Assembly: GCF_007679045.1 (NCBI RefSeq)
Contig: NZ_VEFS01000001.1
Coordinates: 181,520 to 245,519, forward strand
DNA from: Microbacterium sp. BH-3-3-3
Lineage (GTDB): Bacteria; Actinomycetota; Actinomycetes; Actinomycetales; Microbacteriaceae
Direction of reading: 5' to 3'
DNA length: 64,000 bases
In this document: positions 41,135 through 50,948 of the stretch, piece after piece
Layout of the letters: every line of letters begins with the position of its first letter
Numbering within the stretch: position 1 is the stretch's first letter
Translations under genes and position numbers: made by a program
The notes under the pieces: generated by a model
Seen by the model: the letters and a program-made list of their open reading frames with translations, nothing else
Told to the model about the DNA's origin: nothing
Databases searched by the model: none

Positions 41135-41584
41135 TCAGGCCGACGACGAGGGGCCACCCGGCCCGTCGACGATGAGCCGCCGGCCCGTCGCCCAGGTGTC
41201 GAAGGGCTCGTAGCCGAGCTCGTCGTAGAAGCCGCGGGCGGCGGTGTTGTCGGGACGCACCATCAGCTGCACCTTGGGGCAGCCCATCGCCTCGAGCAGC
41301 CGTTCGGCCTCGGTCACGAGGCGACGCCCGATCCCCTGCCCGCGATGCGAGGTCGCCGCAGCGAGGTAGTACAGCCAGCCGCGGTGGCCGTCGTAGCCCG
41401 CCATGACGCTGCCGACCACCCGATCACCGTCGACCGCGACGAGGAACAGCTCCGGCTGCACGGTGAGCTTGCGACGGATATCGGCGCGCGGGTCGTTCCA
41501 CGGGCGCGTAAGGCCCGCCTCCTCCCACAGGGCGACGACGGCGTCTTCGTCGGCGAGCCTGAAAGCACGGATGTCCACCGTCAT
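41135..41584 (-). CDS. GNAT-family acetyltransferase (YpeA-like)
   Basis: 149 aa. Opens [32 protein letters not shown], like YpeA, and has the acetyl-CoA pyrophosphate loop [15 protein letters not shown] (~residue 82) and the [12 protein letters not shown]-terminal motif. Substrate unknown. The ATG overlaps the miaA stop (ATGA), so it is in the miaB-miaA-GNAT operon. Confidence 0.88.
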   Translation of the reverse strand: MTVDIRAFRLADEDAVVALWEEAGLTRPWNDPRADIRRKLTVQPELFLVAVDGDRVVGSVMAGYDGHRGWLYYLAAATSHRGQGIGRRLVTEAERLLEAMGCPKVQLMVRPDNTAARGFYDELGYEPFDTWATGRRLIVDGPGGPSSSA

Positions 41585-42510
41585 GTGCGTTCCTCCGTTC
41601 CCGATGCCAGTGTGCCGGCATCCACCGTCCGCGCGTCGACCCACTCGGCCTCGGCGTAGCGCCGGAACCACGACACCTGGCGACGCGCGTAGCGGCGGGT
41701 GAGGGCCTGGGTCTCGGCGACGGCCTCGTCGCGGGTGACCTCGCCGCGGATCTGCTTCAGCGCCTGCGCGTACCCGATCGCGCGACCGGCGGTGACGCCG
41801 TGCTCGATTCCCGCGGGGATGAGCGCCTCGACCTCGGCGATGACACCCGCGGCCCACATCGCCTCCACGCGATCGTCGAGAAGACCGACCAGCTCCGCCC
41901 GATCGATCGCGGTGGCGATGATCCGGGTCTGTGGATGCCAGAACTCCGGCGCCTGGGGAAGAGCCCCTCCATGCGTCCGGCCGCCCTGCGCCAGCACCTC
42001 GAGCGCGCGCACGACGCGACGCCCGTTGCGCGGATCGATGCGCTCAGCGGCATCCGGATCCTCTTCCCGCAGGCGCGCGTAGAGCGCACCCGGGCCGCGC
42101 TCCTCCAGTTCGCGTTCCAGCGCGGTGCGCAGCGCCTCGTCGCGCGGGGGGAAACGGAAGTCCCACAGCACGCTCGAGACGTACAGCCCCGACCCGCCGA
42201 CGAGGATCGCGTCGGCGCCCCGGCCGTGGATCTCGCGGATCGCCGTGCGCGCGGCATCCTGATACCAGGCCACCGCGGCCTCGTCGGTCACCTCGAGGGC
42301 GTCGAAGAGATGATGACGGATGCCGCGACGCTCTCCCTCGGGGAGCTTGGCCGTTCCGATGTCCATGCCGCGGTACAGCTGCATCGCGTCGGCGTTCACG
42401 ATCTCGGCCGCGCGCCCACAAGCGGAGAGGGCTTCTGCGAGGTCGAGCGACAGCCCCGTCTTGCCGGTGCCGGTGGCGCCGACGACGGCCCAGAGGGCCG
42501 GGCCGGTCAC
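41581..42510 (-). CDS. miaA: tRNA dimethylallyltransferase
   Basis: 309 aa; adds dimethylallyl to A37 of UNN-decoding tRNAs. P-loop [15 protein letters not shown] (~residue 11), [17 protein letters not shown] with the substrate Asp, [11 protein letters not shown], and [12 protein letters not shown] are conserved. The GTG overlaps the miaB stop (GTGA). Provides the substrate for MiaB encoded immediately upstream. Confidence 0.95.
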   Translation of the reverse strand: MTGPALWAVVGATGTGKTGLSLDLAEALSACGRAAEIVNADAMQLYRGMDIGTAKLPEGERRGIRHHLFDALEVTDEAAVAWYQDAARTAIREIHGRGADAILVGGSGLYVSSVLWDFRFPPRDEALRTALERELEERGPGALYARLREEDPDAAERIDPRNGRRVVRALEVLAQGGRTHGGALPQAPEFWHPQTRIIATAIDRAELVGLLDDRVEAMWAAGVIAEVEALIPAGIEHGVTAGRAIGYAQALKQIRGEVTRDEAVAETQALTRRYARRQVSWFRRYAEAEWVDARTVDAGTLASGTEERT

Positions 42511-44054
42511 ACGCCGACGCGCAGGGTGGGGAGCCCCAGAGAGACCGCACGCGGAGCACCGGCCTCGCCCGCCGGGGCGGGGACGCCGCACGACTCCGCT
42601 TGCGAGCGGTCCCACGCATCACCCGCGCGAGTGCGGCGGATGCGCAGCGGAGCGCCGTCGGGTGCGTCGGCGAGCAGGTGGAACGGAGCCGCATGGGTCA
42701 CGGTGACCGAGACCACATCGCCGGGGCGCGGCACCGCCGACCCCTTCGGCAGCTCGAAGTGCACGAGGCGGTTGTCTTCGGCGCGGCCGGTGAGGCGGTG
42801 CGTCTCGGCATCCTTCTTGCCCTCGCCCGCGGACACGAGCACCTCGAGGGTGCGACCGAGCTGCTTCCGGTTCTCTTCCGCCGCGATCCGGTCCTGCAGA
42901 GCGGTCAGTCGCTCGTAGCGCTCCTGCACGACGGCCTTGGGCACCTGGTCGGCCATCGTCGCCGCGGGAGTCCCCTCGCGGATCGAGTACTGGAACGTGA
43001 AAGCGCTCGAGAAACGCGAGGCCTCGACGACCCGCAGGGTCTCTTGGAAGTCCTCCTCGGTCTCGCCGGGGAAACCGACGATGATGTCGGTCGTGATCGC
43101 GGCGTTCGGGATGCGCTCGCGCACCCGATCGAGGATGCCGAGGAACTTCTCGCTGCGGTAGGAGCGGCGCATCGCCTTGAGGATGCGGTCGGAGCCCGAC
43201 TGCAGGGGCATGTGCAGCTGCGGCATGACGGCCGGGGTCTCGGCCATCGCGGCGATCACGTCGTCGGTGAAAGCGGCGGGGTGGGGGCTCGTGAAGCGGA
43301 TGCGCTCGAGTCCCTCGACCTCGCCCGCGGCGCGCAGCAGCTTGCCGAACGCGAGACGGTCGCCGAACTCGACGCCGTACGAGTTCACGTTCTGGCCGAG
43401 GAGGGTGACCTCGATCGCCCCGTCGTCGACGAGCAGGCGGATCTCGTTCAGGATGTCGCCGGGGCGGCGGTCTTTCTCCTTGCCGCGCAGGCTGGGCACG
43501 ATGCAGAACGTGCACGTGTTGTTGCATCCCACCGAGATCGAGACCCATCCGCTGTGAATCGAGTCGCGCTTGGTCGGGAGGGTGGAGGGGAAGATCTCGA
43601 GCGACTCGAGGATCTCGAGCTCGGCTTCGCCGTTGTGACGCGCGCGCTCGAGCATGCCGGGCAGCGAGCCCATGTTGTGGGTGCCGAACACCACATCGAC
43701 CCACGGGGCCTTCTGCTGGACGGCGTCCTTGTCCATCTGTGCCAGGCACCCGCCGACGGCGATCTGCATGCCGGCGCGCGAGTCCTTGCGCGACTTCAGA
43801 TGGCCGAGCGTTCCGTAGAGCTTGCCGGCGGCGTTGTCGCGCACGGCGCACGTGTTGATGACGACGACATCGGCTTCGGCGCCGGCATCGGCCCGGACGT
43901 ATCCGGCGCTCTCGAGCGAGCCCGACAGTCGCTCGGAATCGTGCACGTTCATCTGGCACCCGAAGGTGCGCACTTCGTAGGTACGGGGCCCAGCCGCACC
44001 CTGTGCGGCGGCGGACGGCGCGATCAGAGTCGGGGTCGAAACGGGGGTGGTCAT
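42507..44054 (-). CDS. miaB: tRNA-2-methylthio-N6-dimethylallyladenosine synthase
   Basis: 515 aa; radical-SAM methylthiotransferase. The N-terminal UPF0004 domain carries the cluster cysteines (FGCQMN, NTCAVR, GCLAQ), the radical-[11 protein letters not shown] motif lies near residue 178, and a TRAM domain follows. A ~40-residue C-terminal extension is beyond the usual end. Start ATG 44054; a TAGACT box ends 10 nt upstream, so the mRNA leader would be very short. First gene of miaB-miaA-GNAT. Confidence 0.95.
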   Translation of the reverse strand: MTTPVSTPTLIAPSAAAQGAAGPRTYEVRTFGCQMNVHDSERLSGSLESAGYVRADAGAEADVVVINTCAVRDNAAGKLYGTLGHLKSRKDSRAGMQIAVGGCLAQMDKDAVQQKAPWVDVVFGTHNMGSLPGMLERARHNGEAELEILESLEIFPSTLPTKRDSIHSGWVSISVGCNNTCTFCIVPSLRGKEKDRRPGDILNEIRLLVDDGAIEVTLLGQNVNSYGVEFGDRLAFGKLLRAAGEVEGLERIRFTSPHPAAFTDDVIAAMAETPAVMPQLHMPLQSGSDRILKAMRRSYRSEKFLGILDRVRERIPNAAITTDIIVGFPGETEEDFQETLRVVEASRFSSAFTFQYSIREGTPAATMADQVPKAVVQERYERLTALQDRIAAEENRKQLGRTLEVLVSAGEGKKDAETHRLTGRAEDNRLVHFELPKGSAVPRPGDVVSVTVTHAAPFHLLADAPDGAPLRIRRTRAGDAWDRSQAESCGVPAPAGEAGAPRAVSLGLPTLRVGV

Positions 44055-44255
44055 GATGGAGGCAAGTCTAAACGCCGCCTCCACCGGGCCGTTCGAGCCG
44101 CGGTCATAGGAATCACCTAAGTAGCCCTCTCAGTAGTTTTCGGCGGAAACCGGCAGTGCGATGCGCGATCTGCACTTCCTTCTGTCGGGGGTGTCGGTAG
44201 TTTGGTGGACACGCAACGCCCGTCCGCCTGCGGGCTATCTCTGGGGGGAGTACGT
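44055..44255 (+). promoter_or_regulatory. Intergenic promoter region between miaB and the LuxR-type gene
   Basis: Contains the miaB promoter at its left end, AGTAG repeats (44120-44124, 44132-44136), and TGTCGGGG followed 7 nt later by TAGTTT (44198-44203) reading toward the LuxR gene, with GGGGGGAG as the ribosome site. The 7-nt spacing is one short of the RecA-NDp pattern. Nothing else is visible. Confidence 0.45.
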
Positions 44256-46841
44256 ATGCGGGGGGAACAGACGACGAGGTGGTCGCGCGGTCTCATCGGA
44301 GCAGACCGTGACGCTCACATGATCGCGACGCGGCTGCGGTCAGGCGGATCGACGATGGTGGCGGGCCCGCGCGGGAGCGGGCGCAGCTACCTTCTGCGGG
44401 CGGTCGCCGCCGAGCTCGAGCGCCACGGCGTGCAGGTGGTCGTGCTGCGACCATCGGCGACGCTCACCGATGTGCCCTTCGGCGTCCTCGATGCGACCGG
44501 TCACCCCGAGCTCGACGCACTGCGCACCGGCCGCCCGGCGGAGCCCGTCCGCGACGTGGTCATCCTCGACGACGTGGATGCGCTCGACACGGCCACGGCG
44601 GTCGCCCTGGCCCGCGCGGTCGCGTCGAACCGCCTCACCGCCTTGATCGGCCTGCGCACCTCGCGCGCGCGCTCGGTCGACCATCCCGACGACGCCGACG
44701 TGGTCCGTCGCGCCATGCTAGACCTGTGGCTCGACGGGTTCGCGCGTCGTGTCGATCTCCACGAGCTGAACGACGACGATGCCCTCGCGCTGATCGACCT
44801 CTTCCCCGACGCCCACCTGCTCGACAGCGCCACACGGGCAGGCCTGGTCTGGCGCGCCGACGGCTCACGCACGCTGATGCGTCATCTGGTCCTCGAGGCC
44901 ACCGACGCTGCGCGCAGCGGCAAAGACCCGCTGACGGCGCTGCGCAACGTGGCCCGGCAGAGCCGCCTCGCCCTGGCCCTCGAGCGCCACGTGGCGGACA
45001 TGCCCCGCACAGACCTCGAGAGCCTCGCCGGCATCCGCCGCCTGCGCCACCTTGAACTGTCGGTCGCCACGCGCCTGTTCGACGCGGAGAGCGTGGCAGC
45101 CCTGCTCGAGGGGGGACAGATGCACGCCGACTCGTCCGCGCACCGCCGCCTGACGGTGAACGACCTGCTGGCCGTCGAAGCGCAGCGGCAACTGGGCAGC
45201 GCGCGCGTCGACTCCCTCGTCGAAGCGGCGGGCGCGCGCATGCTCGCCGAGGCGGACGTGTGGTGGAGCCCGGCCATCGCCGTCTCGATCGCCGAGCGGT
45301 GGCACCGCCAGGGCAGCGACTCGTCGGCCGAGGGTTCCACTCCCCCGGCGATCCGCGCCCGCATCGCGCGCGATGCCGCTCGAGACGCCAACGACCGGGG
45401 CGACACCGCGCACGCCGCCGCGTACGCGCAGGCGGGTCTGAACGCGGTGGACGACCCCCTCCTGCGGCTGGAGGCCGCACTCGCGACGCGGGTCGTGGCG
45501 AAGTCGTGGCCGGATGCCGAGCATGCCGACGCCGACGCCCAGCGCCGCCTCGCGCGCTCGAGGGTCGAGAGCGAGAATTCCGACGACCCGGATGACGCCG
45601 TTCGGGGATCCTCGTGTGCCGACGCGCGGGTCGAGCGACTGCTGACCGACTCGACGCAGCTCGGCGCCGACATGGACTGGACGGGGGCGGCCGACGCCGC
45701 CACGGCCGCGATGGGCGAGACGGATGCCTCCCCGGTGCAGCACCTTCGCGCCGTCGTCGCCGCGGGGACGTCGGAGGCCGTTCGCGGGCGGTGGGCAGTC
45801 GCCCAGCGCCACTATCGCGCCACCGAACGGATCCTCGACGCGCGACCGCAGCCGGAGGGCATCGACGCGAGGGATCGCCTCGCGGCGATCATGTTCATGC
45901 TGGCCGGTCATCAGCTCGCCGGTGCCGACGGAACCCTGCTGCAGCGCCGGTTGGAACGCGAACTGGCCACGACGGCCCGCGAGGGAGAGGTGGCCGATCT
46001 CACCATCGCCGGAATCGCGGCCGCCATCTCATACACCGCCGAGGGGTCACCAGCTCGGTCGCAGCGCGAGCTGATCACGGCGGCGACCCGGAGCCCTACG
46101 CCGGTGTCGCCGACGGACGGCACCATGGTCGCGCTCGGCGTCGCCGACGAGTTGGCCATGGCGGGGGCCGTCGACGAGGCCCGGGCGATCATCGACAGCC
46201 TGAGTCCGGGCCCGGCGCCCCTGCTGCGACGCAGCATCGCGTACGTCGAGACCACGATCCTCACCGCGGAGGGGCGTCTCGACGAGGCGCGTGAGGCCGC
46301 CCGAGCGACGGCGGAGTTCTCCCGCGGCGGCACGGCTGCGGCGTTCCGCATTCGCGACCTGTTCCGCCTCATCGCCTTCTCCGCCGCCACAGCCGAGGAG
46401 ATTGACGAGCTCGTGCAACTCGCGGCCGTCACCGACCTCCCGCTCTCGAGCGAAGCGGTGCGCCGTGTGTCCGCCCGGACCCCGGAAGAGGGGCAGCTCC
46501 CCGTCGACGATCTGCGCCTGCACGCCCTGTGGTCGGGCGAGGGTTCCGGAGCCGCCGGCGCGAACGACGAGTCCTCCGACTCCGTGTCGCGCTCGGCGAG
46601 CCCCGAGCACTCGGAGGAGCTCACGCCCCGCGAGCGCGAGATCGCTCTGATGGCCCACGAGGGGCTGACCAATCGCGAGATCGCCACGCGGTTGTTCTTG
46701 TCGATCCGCACCGTCGAGTCGCACGTGTATCAGGCGAGGATGAAGGTGGGGGCTGCCACCCGTCGCGAGCTGGGGCGCCTGATCGCGGAGGGGCGGAGAA
46801 GCGACGATTCCCGACTCGGGTCTCGGCCGAGCGGGCGGTGA
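44256..46841 (+). CDS. Large LuxR-family transcriptional regulator with AAA/STAND-like ATPase
   Basis: 861 aa. An N-terminal P-loop (AGPRGSGRSYLL, ~residue 38) and Walker B (VVILDDVDALD, ~108) indicate a STAND/LAL-type ATPase; the middle ~400 residues are helical and TPR-like; the C-terminal HTH (TPREREIALMAHEGLTNREIATRLFLSIRTVESHVYQARMK) is classic LuxR/GerE. Probably an ATP-dependent, ligand-responsive activator. Its ligand and targets are unknown. It has no operon partner; it converges on recX. Start chosen by GGGGGGAG 5 nt before the ATG. Confidence 0.9.
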   Translation: MRGEQTTRWSRGLIGADRDAHMIATRLRSGGSTMVAGPRGSGRSYLLRAVAAELERHGVQVVVLRPSATLTDVPFGVLDATGHPELDALRTGRPAEPVRDVVILDDVDALDTATAVALARAVASNRLTALIGLRTSRARSVDHPDDADVVRRAMLDLWLDGFARRVDLHELNDDDALALIDLFPDAHLLDSATRAGLVWRADGSRTLMRHLVLEATDAARSGKDPLTALRNVARQSRLALALERHVADMPRTDLESLAGIRRLRHLELSVATRLFDAESVAALLEGGQMHADSSAHRRLTVNDLLAVEAQRQLGSARVDSLVEAAGARMLAEADVWWSPAIAVSIAERWHRQGSDSSAEGSTPPAIRARIARDAARDANDRGDTAHAAAYAQAGLNAVDDPLLRLEAALATRVVAKSWPDAEHADADAQRRLARSRVESENSDDPDDAVRGSSCADARVERLLTDSTQLGADMDWTGAADAATAAMGETDASPVQHLRAVVAAGTSEAVRGRWAVAQRHYRATERILDARPQPEGIDARDRLAAIMFMLAGHQLAGADGTLLQRRLERELATTAREGEVADLTIAGIAAAISYTAEGSPARSQRELITAATRSPTPVSPTDGTMVALGVADELAMAGAVDEARAIIDSLSPGPAPLLRRSIAYVETTILTAEGRLDEAREAARATAEFSRGGTAAAFRIRDLFRLIAFSAATAEEIDELVQLAAVTDLPLSSEAVRRVSARTPEEGQLPVDDLRLHALWSGEGSGAAGANDESSDSVSRSASPEHSEELTPREREIALMAHEGLTNREIATRLFLSIRTVESHVYQARMKVGAATRRELGRLIAEGRRSDDSRLGSRPSGR

Positions 46842-46939
46842 CGACCGTCCGCCGCACCGGCCGGAGCGGGCCGGTGGGCGGCTAATCCCGCCCGCTGCGG
46901 CTGACTCTCGGGACTCGGCCGAGCGGGCAGTGACGCCGG
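46818..46939. repeat. Imperfect duplication of the LuxR-gene stop region, and a GC-rich hairpin
   Basis: The stretch around the LuxR stop (46818-46846, CTCGGGTCTCGGCCGAGCGG...) recurs at 46911-46939 with two changes, and similarity continues weakly downstream. Between them CACCGGCC-N6-GGCCGGTG (46855-46876) forms a strong hairpin that could terminate the LuxR transcript. There is no gene in the 174-nt gap to recX. Confidence 0.6.
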
Positions 46940-47015
46940 CCCGTTGCACCGAACGCTCGCGGACGCGTCGGACGCACCCCACGCTCGCCGACCACTGGTC
47001 GACGGTGCGGCGCTT

Positions 47016-47800
47016 CTACTCGTCGGGGGTGAAGCGCACACCCGGCATCGGACGCGGACCGGGTCGAGAACGCCCCGCCCCGATCCCGACCTCACGCAGC
47101 GCGGTCCGTGCCGCCGTGAGAGCCACAGATGACGGATAGCCGCGCCGAGCGAGCTGGCCGGCCAGGCGCCGGAGCGACGCCTCGTCGTCTTTGCCACCGA
47201 CGGACCGCGCCTTCGACCGGGCGAACTCCAGCGCACGCTCGGCGTCGTCGTCGGGAAGAGCCTCGAGGGCCATGTCGGCCACGTCTCGCGGGATCCCTCG
47301 CTTGCGCAGGGTCTCGGCGACTGCGCGGCGCCCCTCGCCCCGACGTTCGACGGCCGACATCACCAGTTGATCGGCGAAGGCGGCGTCGTCGAGGTAGCCG
47401 AGGTCGACGAAGTGCTCGATGGCCTCTTCGATCACGATCTCGTCTGCCCCCTCGACACCGCGCAGCACGGTGCGCGCTTCGGCGAGAGAGAGGGAGCGGG
47501 ATCGGAGCTTGCGCAGCAGCGCGGCCTCCGCCCTCTCGCGCATCTCGTCATCCGTCTCGACGGATTCGCCGGGTTCGTCAGAGGAGTCGGCGATGTCGGA
47601 CACGTCAAGGAACGGGCGACCGACCGACACCCCTGACGGTTGATCCCGAACGTCGTCACGCTGCGATGAGCGCGCAACAACGGGGCCGGAACCCTGCGCC
47701 GACGCACTGCGGGAACCACCGAACAGGGGAATGACGGGAGCGAGGTCGTCGCCGGTCGCACTGGACGGGCGACGACCCCCGCTTCGCTGATCGTCGGTCA

Positions 47801-47801
<1 letters not shown>
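47016..47801 (-). CDS. recX: RecA regulator RecX
   Basis: 261 aa. The RecX three-helix repeats fill residues ~90-240 (AEAALLRKLRSRSLSLAEARTVL, HFVDLGYLDDAAFADQLV, AVAETLRKRGIPRDVADMALEAL, SLRRLAGQLARRGYPSSVALTAAR); the N-terminal ~80 residues are a disordered extension. Binds in the RecA filament groove and caps it. The ATG overlaps the recA stop by 1 nt (TGATG). Confidence 0.93.
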
Positions 47802-48850
<1,049 letters not shown>

Positions 48851-48953
48851 GACGTCTTCTTTCTCTCGCGTTCCGGTCGCCTATAGGCTGTCGCGCCCCC
48901 ACCGACGGTGGGATCACACGACAAGGCGTTCAGAGTGTCGTTCGACGTTGACC

Positions 48954-48976
48954 ACGTTAGGGAGGACCTCCGACAT
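48954..48976 (-). promoter_or_regulatory. recA promoter of RecA-NDp/PafBC type
   Basis: Reading toward recA: ATGTCGGAG, 8 nt, TAACGT. This is the LexA-independent promoter class first described for mycobacterial recA. A TCGAAC half of an SOS box lies just downstream (about 48918-48923) but its partner half is poor, so damage control through the PafBC-type promoter may dominate here. Confidence 0.7.
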
Positions 48977-49119
48977 TGACTCCGGAGACCCCTCGAAATG
49001 GGGATGAACGCGACAGAAACCCTGTTGTGAAGAAGCCTACGACGGAATCGAACGAAGATTCGATGACACGCCGACCCGAGTCGATCGAGAACCGAACACC
49101 GGCGGGTTCGGCGTGTCAC

Positions 49120-49344
49120 TCACGAACGGCGGGGTTCGAGCCTGCCGACGCCGTAACGCCGCTCGCGGGGGACGTCCGTCTCTTCGCAGAGGGCGAGCCA
49201 CACGTCGCGCGGATCGACGCCGGCGGCGAGGGCGTCCGCACTCGTCCGTCCCCCCACAGCCGACAACACGAGGTCGGTCAGAAGCGACCCTCCGCGCGCC
49301 CCGAATTCGTCGGAGACGGCGCGATCGAACTCACTGCGACGCAT
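49120..49344 (-). CDS. DUF3046 protein
   Basis: 74 aa, MRRSEFDRAVSDEFG ... DPRDVWLALCEETDVP ... RYGVG, the full DUF3046 pattern. Lies between clgR and recA, its standard actinobacterial site. Small, acidic-helical and cytosolic; function unknown. 13 nt after clgR, so cotranscribed with it. Confidence 0.85.
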   Translation of the reverse strand: MRRSEFDRAVSDEFGARGGSLLTDLVLSAVGGRTSADALAAGVDPRDVWLALCEETDVPRERRYGVGRLEPRRS

Positions 49345-49357
49345 GGGCGGCGCCGAC

Positions 49358-49666
49358 TCAGCGCAGCGAGAGCTCGGGCTCGACCGACGCGACGAGTTCG
49401 TCGGGAACCACGTCGGGGAAGGTCTGCAGGCCTTCGAGAACCGAGAGACGGTCGCCGACCTGACGCATGATGGTGGAGATCGGAACATCGAGCGCTTCGG
49501 CGACGGAGGCGAGGATCTCGCTCGACGCCTCCTTCTGGCCGCGCTCGACCTCGCTGAGGTAGCCCAGAGCAACACTCGCCCGACTGGCGACCTGGCGGAG
49601 GGTGCGCCCCTTCTGCTGGCGGAGGTCACGCAGGACTTCGCCGATCTCTTGACGAACCAGGATCAT
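49358..49666 (-). CDS. clgR: ClgR-like XRE transcription regulator
   Basis: 102 aa. Helix-turn-helix LRQVASRASVALGYLSEVERGQKEASSEILASVAEALDVP occupies residues ~23-62. In actinobacteria ClgR activates clp protease and recA genes. Its place upstream of DUF3046 and recA supports the call. AGGAGG precedes the ATG. A TTAGGGT box about 70 nt upstream is a likely -10. Confidence 0.88.
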   Translation of the reverse strand: MILVRQEIGEVLRDLRQQKGRTLRQVASRASVALGYLSEVERGQKEASSEILASVAEALDVPISTIMRQVGDRLSVLEGLQTFPDVVPDELVASVEPELSLR

Positions 49667-49836
49667 TTGGGGGCCCTCCTCACTGCTGATTCCGTCGCTG
49701 TCCGACTGGACAACTGAAAAACACCGTGTGGTCACCCTAACGCCGCGCGCTGTGGACAGGATGGGAATCGCTCAACGAAACCGCGATGTGACATCATTTG
49801 TTCCCCGCATTCCGCGCGGTTTCCGTGATGCCCGTT
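49667..49836. other. clgR upstream region
   Basis: 170 nt between clgR and cinA. A TTAGGGT -10 candidate reads toward clgR, and ATCGC...GCGAT (about 49768-49789) is a loose inverted repeat that could be a ClgR-like operator. No gene seen. Confidence 0.4.
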
Positions 49837-50364
49837 TCAGAGGGCCGCCAACGCCCGGCGGACGGCCAGATGAGCCGTCTCGCGGCGGATGCGATCCCGA
49901 TCTCCGGCGATGACGAGCGAGTCGACCCGGGTGCCGAGCGGCGTCGACACCGCGATGTGCACGGTGCCGACCGGCTGGCCGTCTTGCTCGTCGGGACCTG
50001 CCACCCCCGTGGTCGCGATGCCGACGTCGGCGGCGACGCCGTCACGGCCCAGCGCATCGCGCACGCCCCGAGCCATCTGCCGCGCCACGCGCGGATGTAC
50101 CGCCCCGTGCGCGTCGAGCAGGGCCTGATCGACGCCGAGCACCCCGTGCTTCAGATCCGTGGCGTACGCGACCACTCCCCCGCGGACGACGCGGGAGGCA
50201 CCGGGGACATCGACCAGCGACGAGACGACGAGCCCACCGGTCAGCGACTCGGCGACCGCGACGGTCCACCCGAGCTCGGCCAGCCGGTCGAGCAGCAGCG
50301 AGGCGCTCTCGAACGGCGTCCGCACGACGGTCTCGTCGAGATCGTCGGGAACCCCGTCGATCAT
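49837..50364 (-). CDS. CinA C-terminal family nicotinamide-nucleotide amidohydrolase
   Basis: 175 aa, the stand-alone PncC-type domain: VAVAESLTGGLVVSSLVDVPGASRVVRGGVVAYATDLK, then GIATTGVAGPDEQDGQPVGTVHIAVS. Expected to deamidate NMN. The N-terminal competence/ADP-ribose domain of full CinA is absent. The ATG overlaps pgsA (ATGA), as is common in the pgsA-cinA pair. Confidence 0.9.
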   Translation of the reverse strand: MIDGVPDDLDETVVRTPFESASLLLDRLAELGWTVAVAESLTGGLVVSSLVDVPGASRVVRGGVVAYATDLKHGVLGVDQALLDAHGAVHPRVARQMARGVRDALGRDGVAADVGIATTGVAGPDEQDGQPVGTVHIAVSTPLGTRVDSLVIAGDRDRIRRETAHLAVRRALAAL

Positions 50365-50948
50365 CGCGTGCCGCGCCGCTGACGCGCGGCGCGCACCTCG
50401 GTCACGACGTAGTCGATTCCGGAAGCGATGGTCAGCAGGACGGCGATCGTCATGGTGATGACGCCGGCCCACCACACGACGCCCTGCCACACGGCGGAAT
50501 CGGAGAAGGTCGCGAACGGGATCAGCGCGATCGACAGCGCGACGGCCTGGAACACCGTCTTGAGCTTGCCCATCCACGCTGCGGCGAGAACGTGATCGCT
50601 GACGACGATGAAGCGGTACACGGTGATGCCGATCTCGCGCACGAGCACGACGATCGTGATCCACCACGGCAGTTCGCCGAGGATCGAGAGCCCGACGAAC
50701 GCGAGCCCCGTCAACGCCTTGTCGGCGATCGGGTCGAGCAGCTTGCCCAGGTCGCTGACGATGTTGTACTTGCGGGCGATGTAGCCGTCGATGCCGTCGG
50801 TCGCGATGGCGACGATGAACAGGATCGCCGCGGCCCACCGTAGACCGCCGTCGGCGCCCGCGTCGGCGAGGAGCAACCACAGGAAGATCGGCGCGCAGAT
50901 GATGCGCGCGATCGTGATGGCGTTGGGAAGTTGCGGGTGAACGGCCAT
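50361..50948 (-). CDS. pgsA: CDP-diacylglycerol-glycerol-3-phosphate 3-phosphatidyltransferase
   Basis: 195-aa integral membrane enzyme making phosphatidylglycerol-phosphate. The CDP-alcohol phosphotransferase motif DG-x2-AR-x8-G-x3-D-x3-D is seen in DGYIARKYNIVSDLGKLLDP (~residues 53-72). About six membrane segments. The start overlaps the ftsK stop by 1 nt. PgsA versus PgsA1/PIS paralogue assignment rests on the ftsK-cinA context. Confidence 0.9.
   Translation of the reverse strand: MAVHPQLPNAITIARIICAPIFLWLLLADAGADGGLRWAAAILFIVAIATDGIDGYIARKYNIVSDLGKLLDPIADKALTGLAFVGLSILGELPWWITIVVLVREIGITVYRFIVVSDHVLAAAWMGKLKTVFQAVALSIALIPFATFSDSAVWQGVVWWAGVITMTIAVLLTIASGIDYVVTEVRAARQRRGTR

Noticed and set aside
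44185..44203. PafBC-type promoter for the LuxR gene.
   Set aside because: The spacing between TGTCGGGG and TAGTTT is 7 rather than 8; kept only as a general promoter region.
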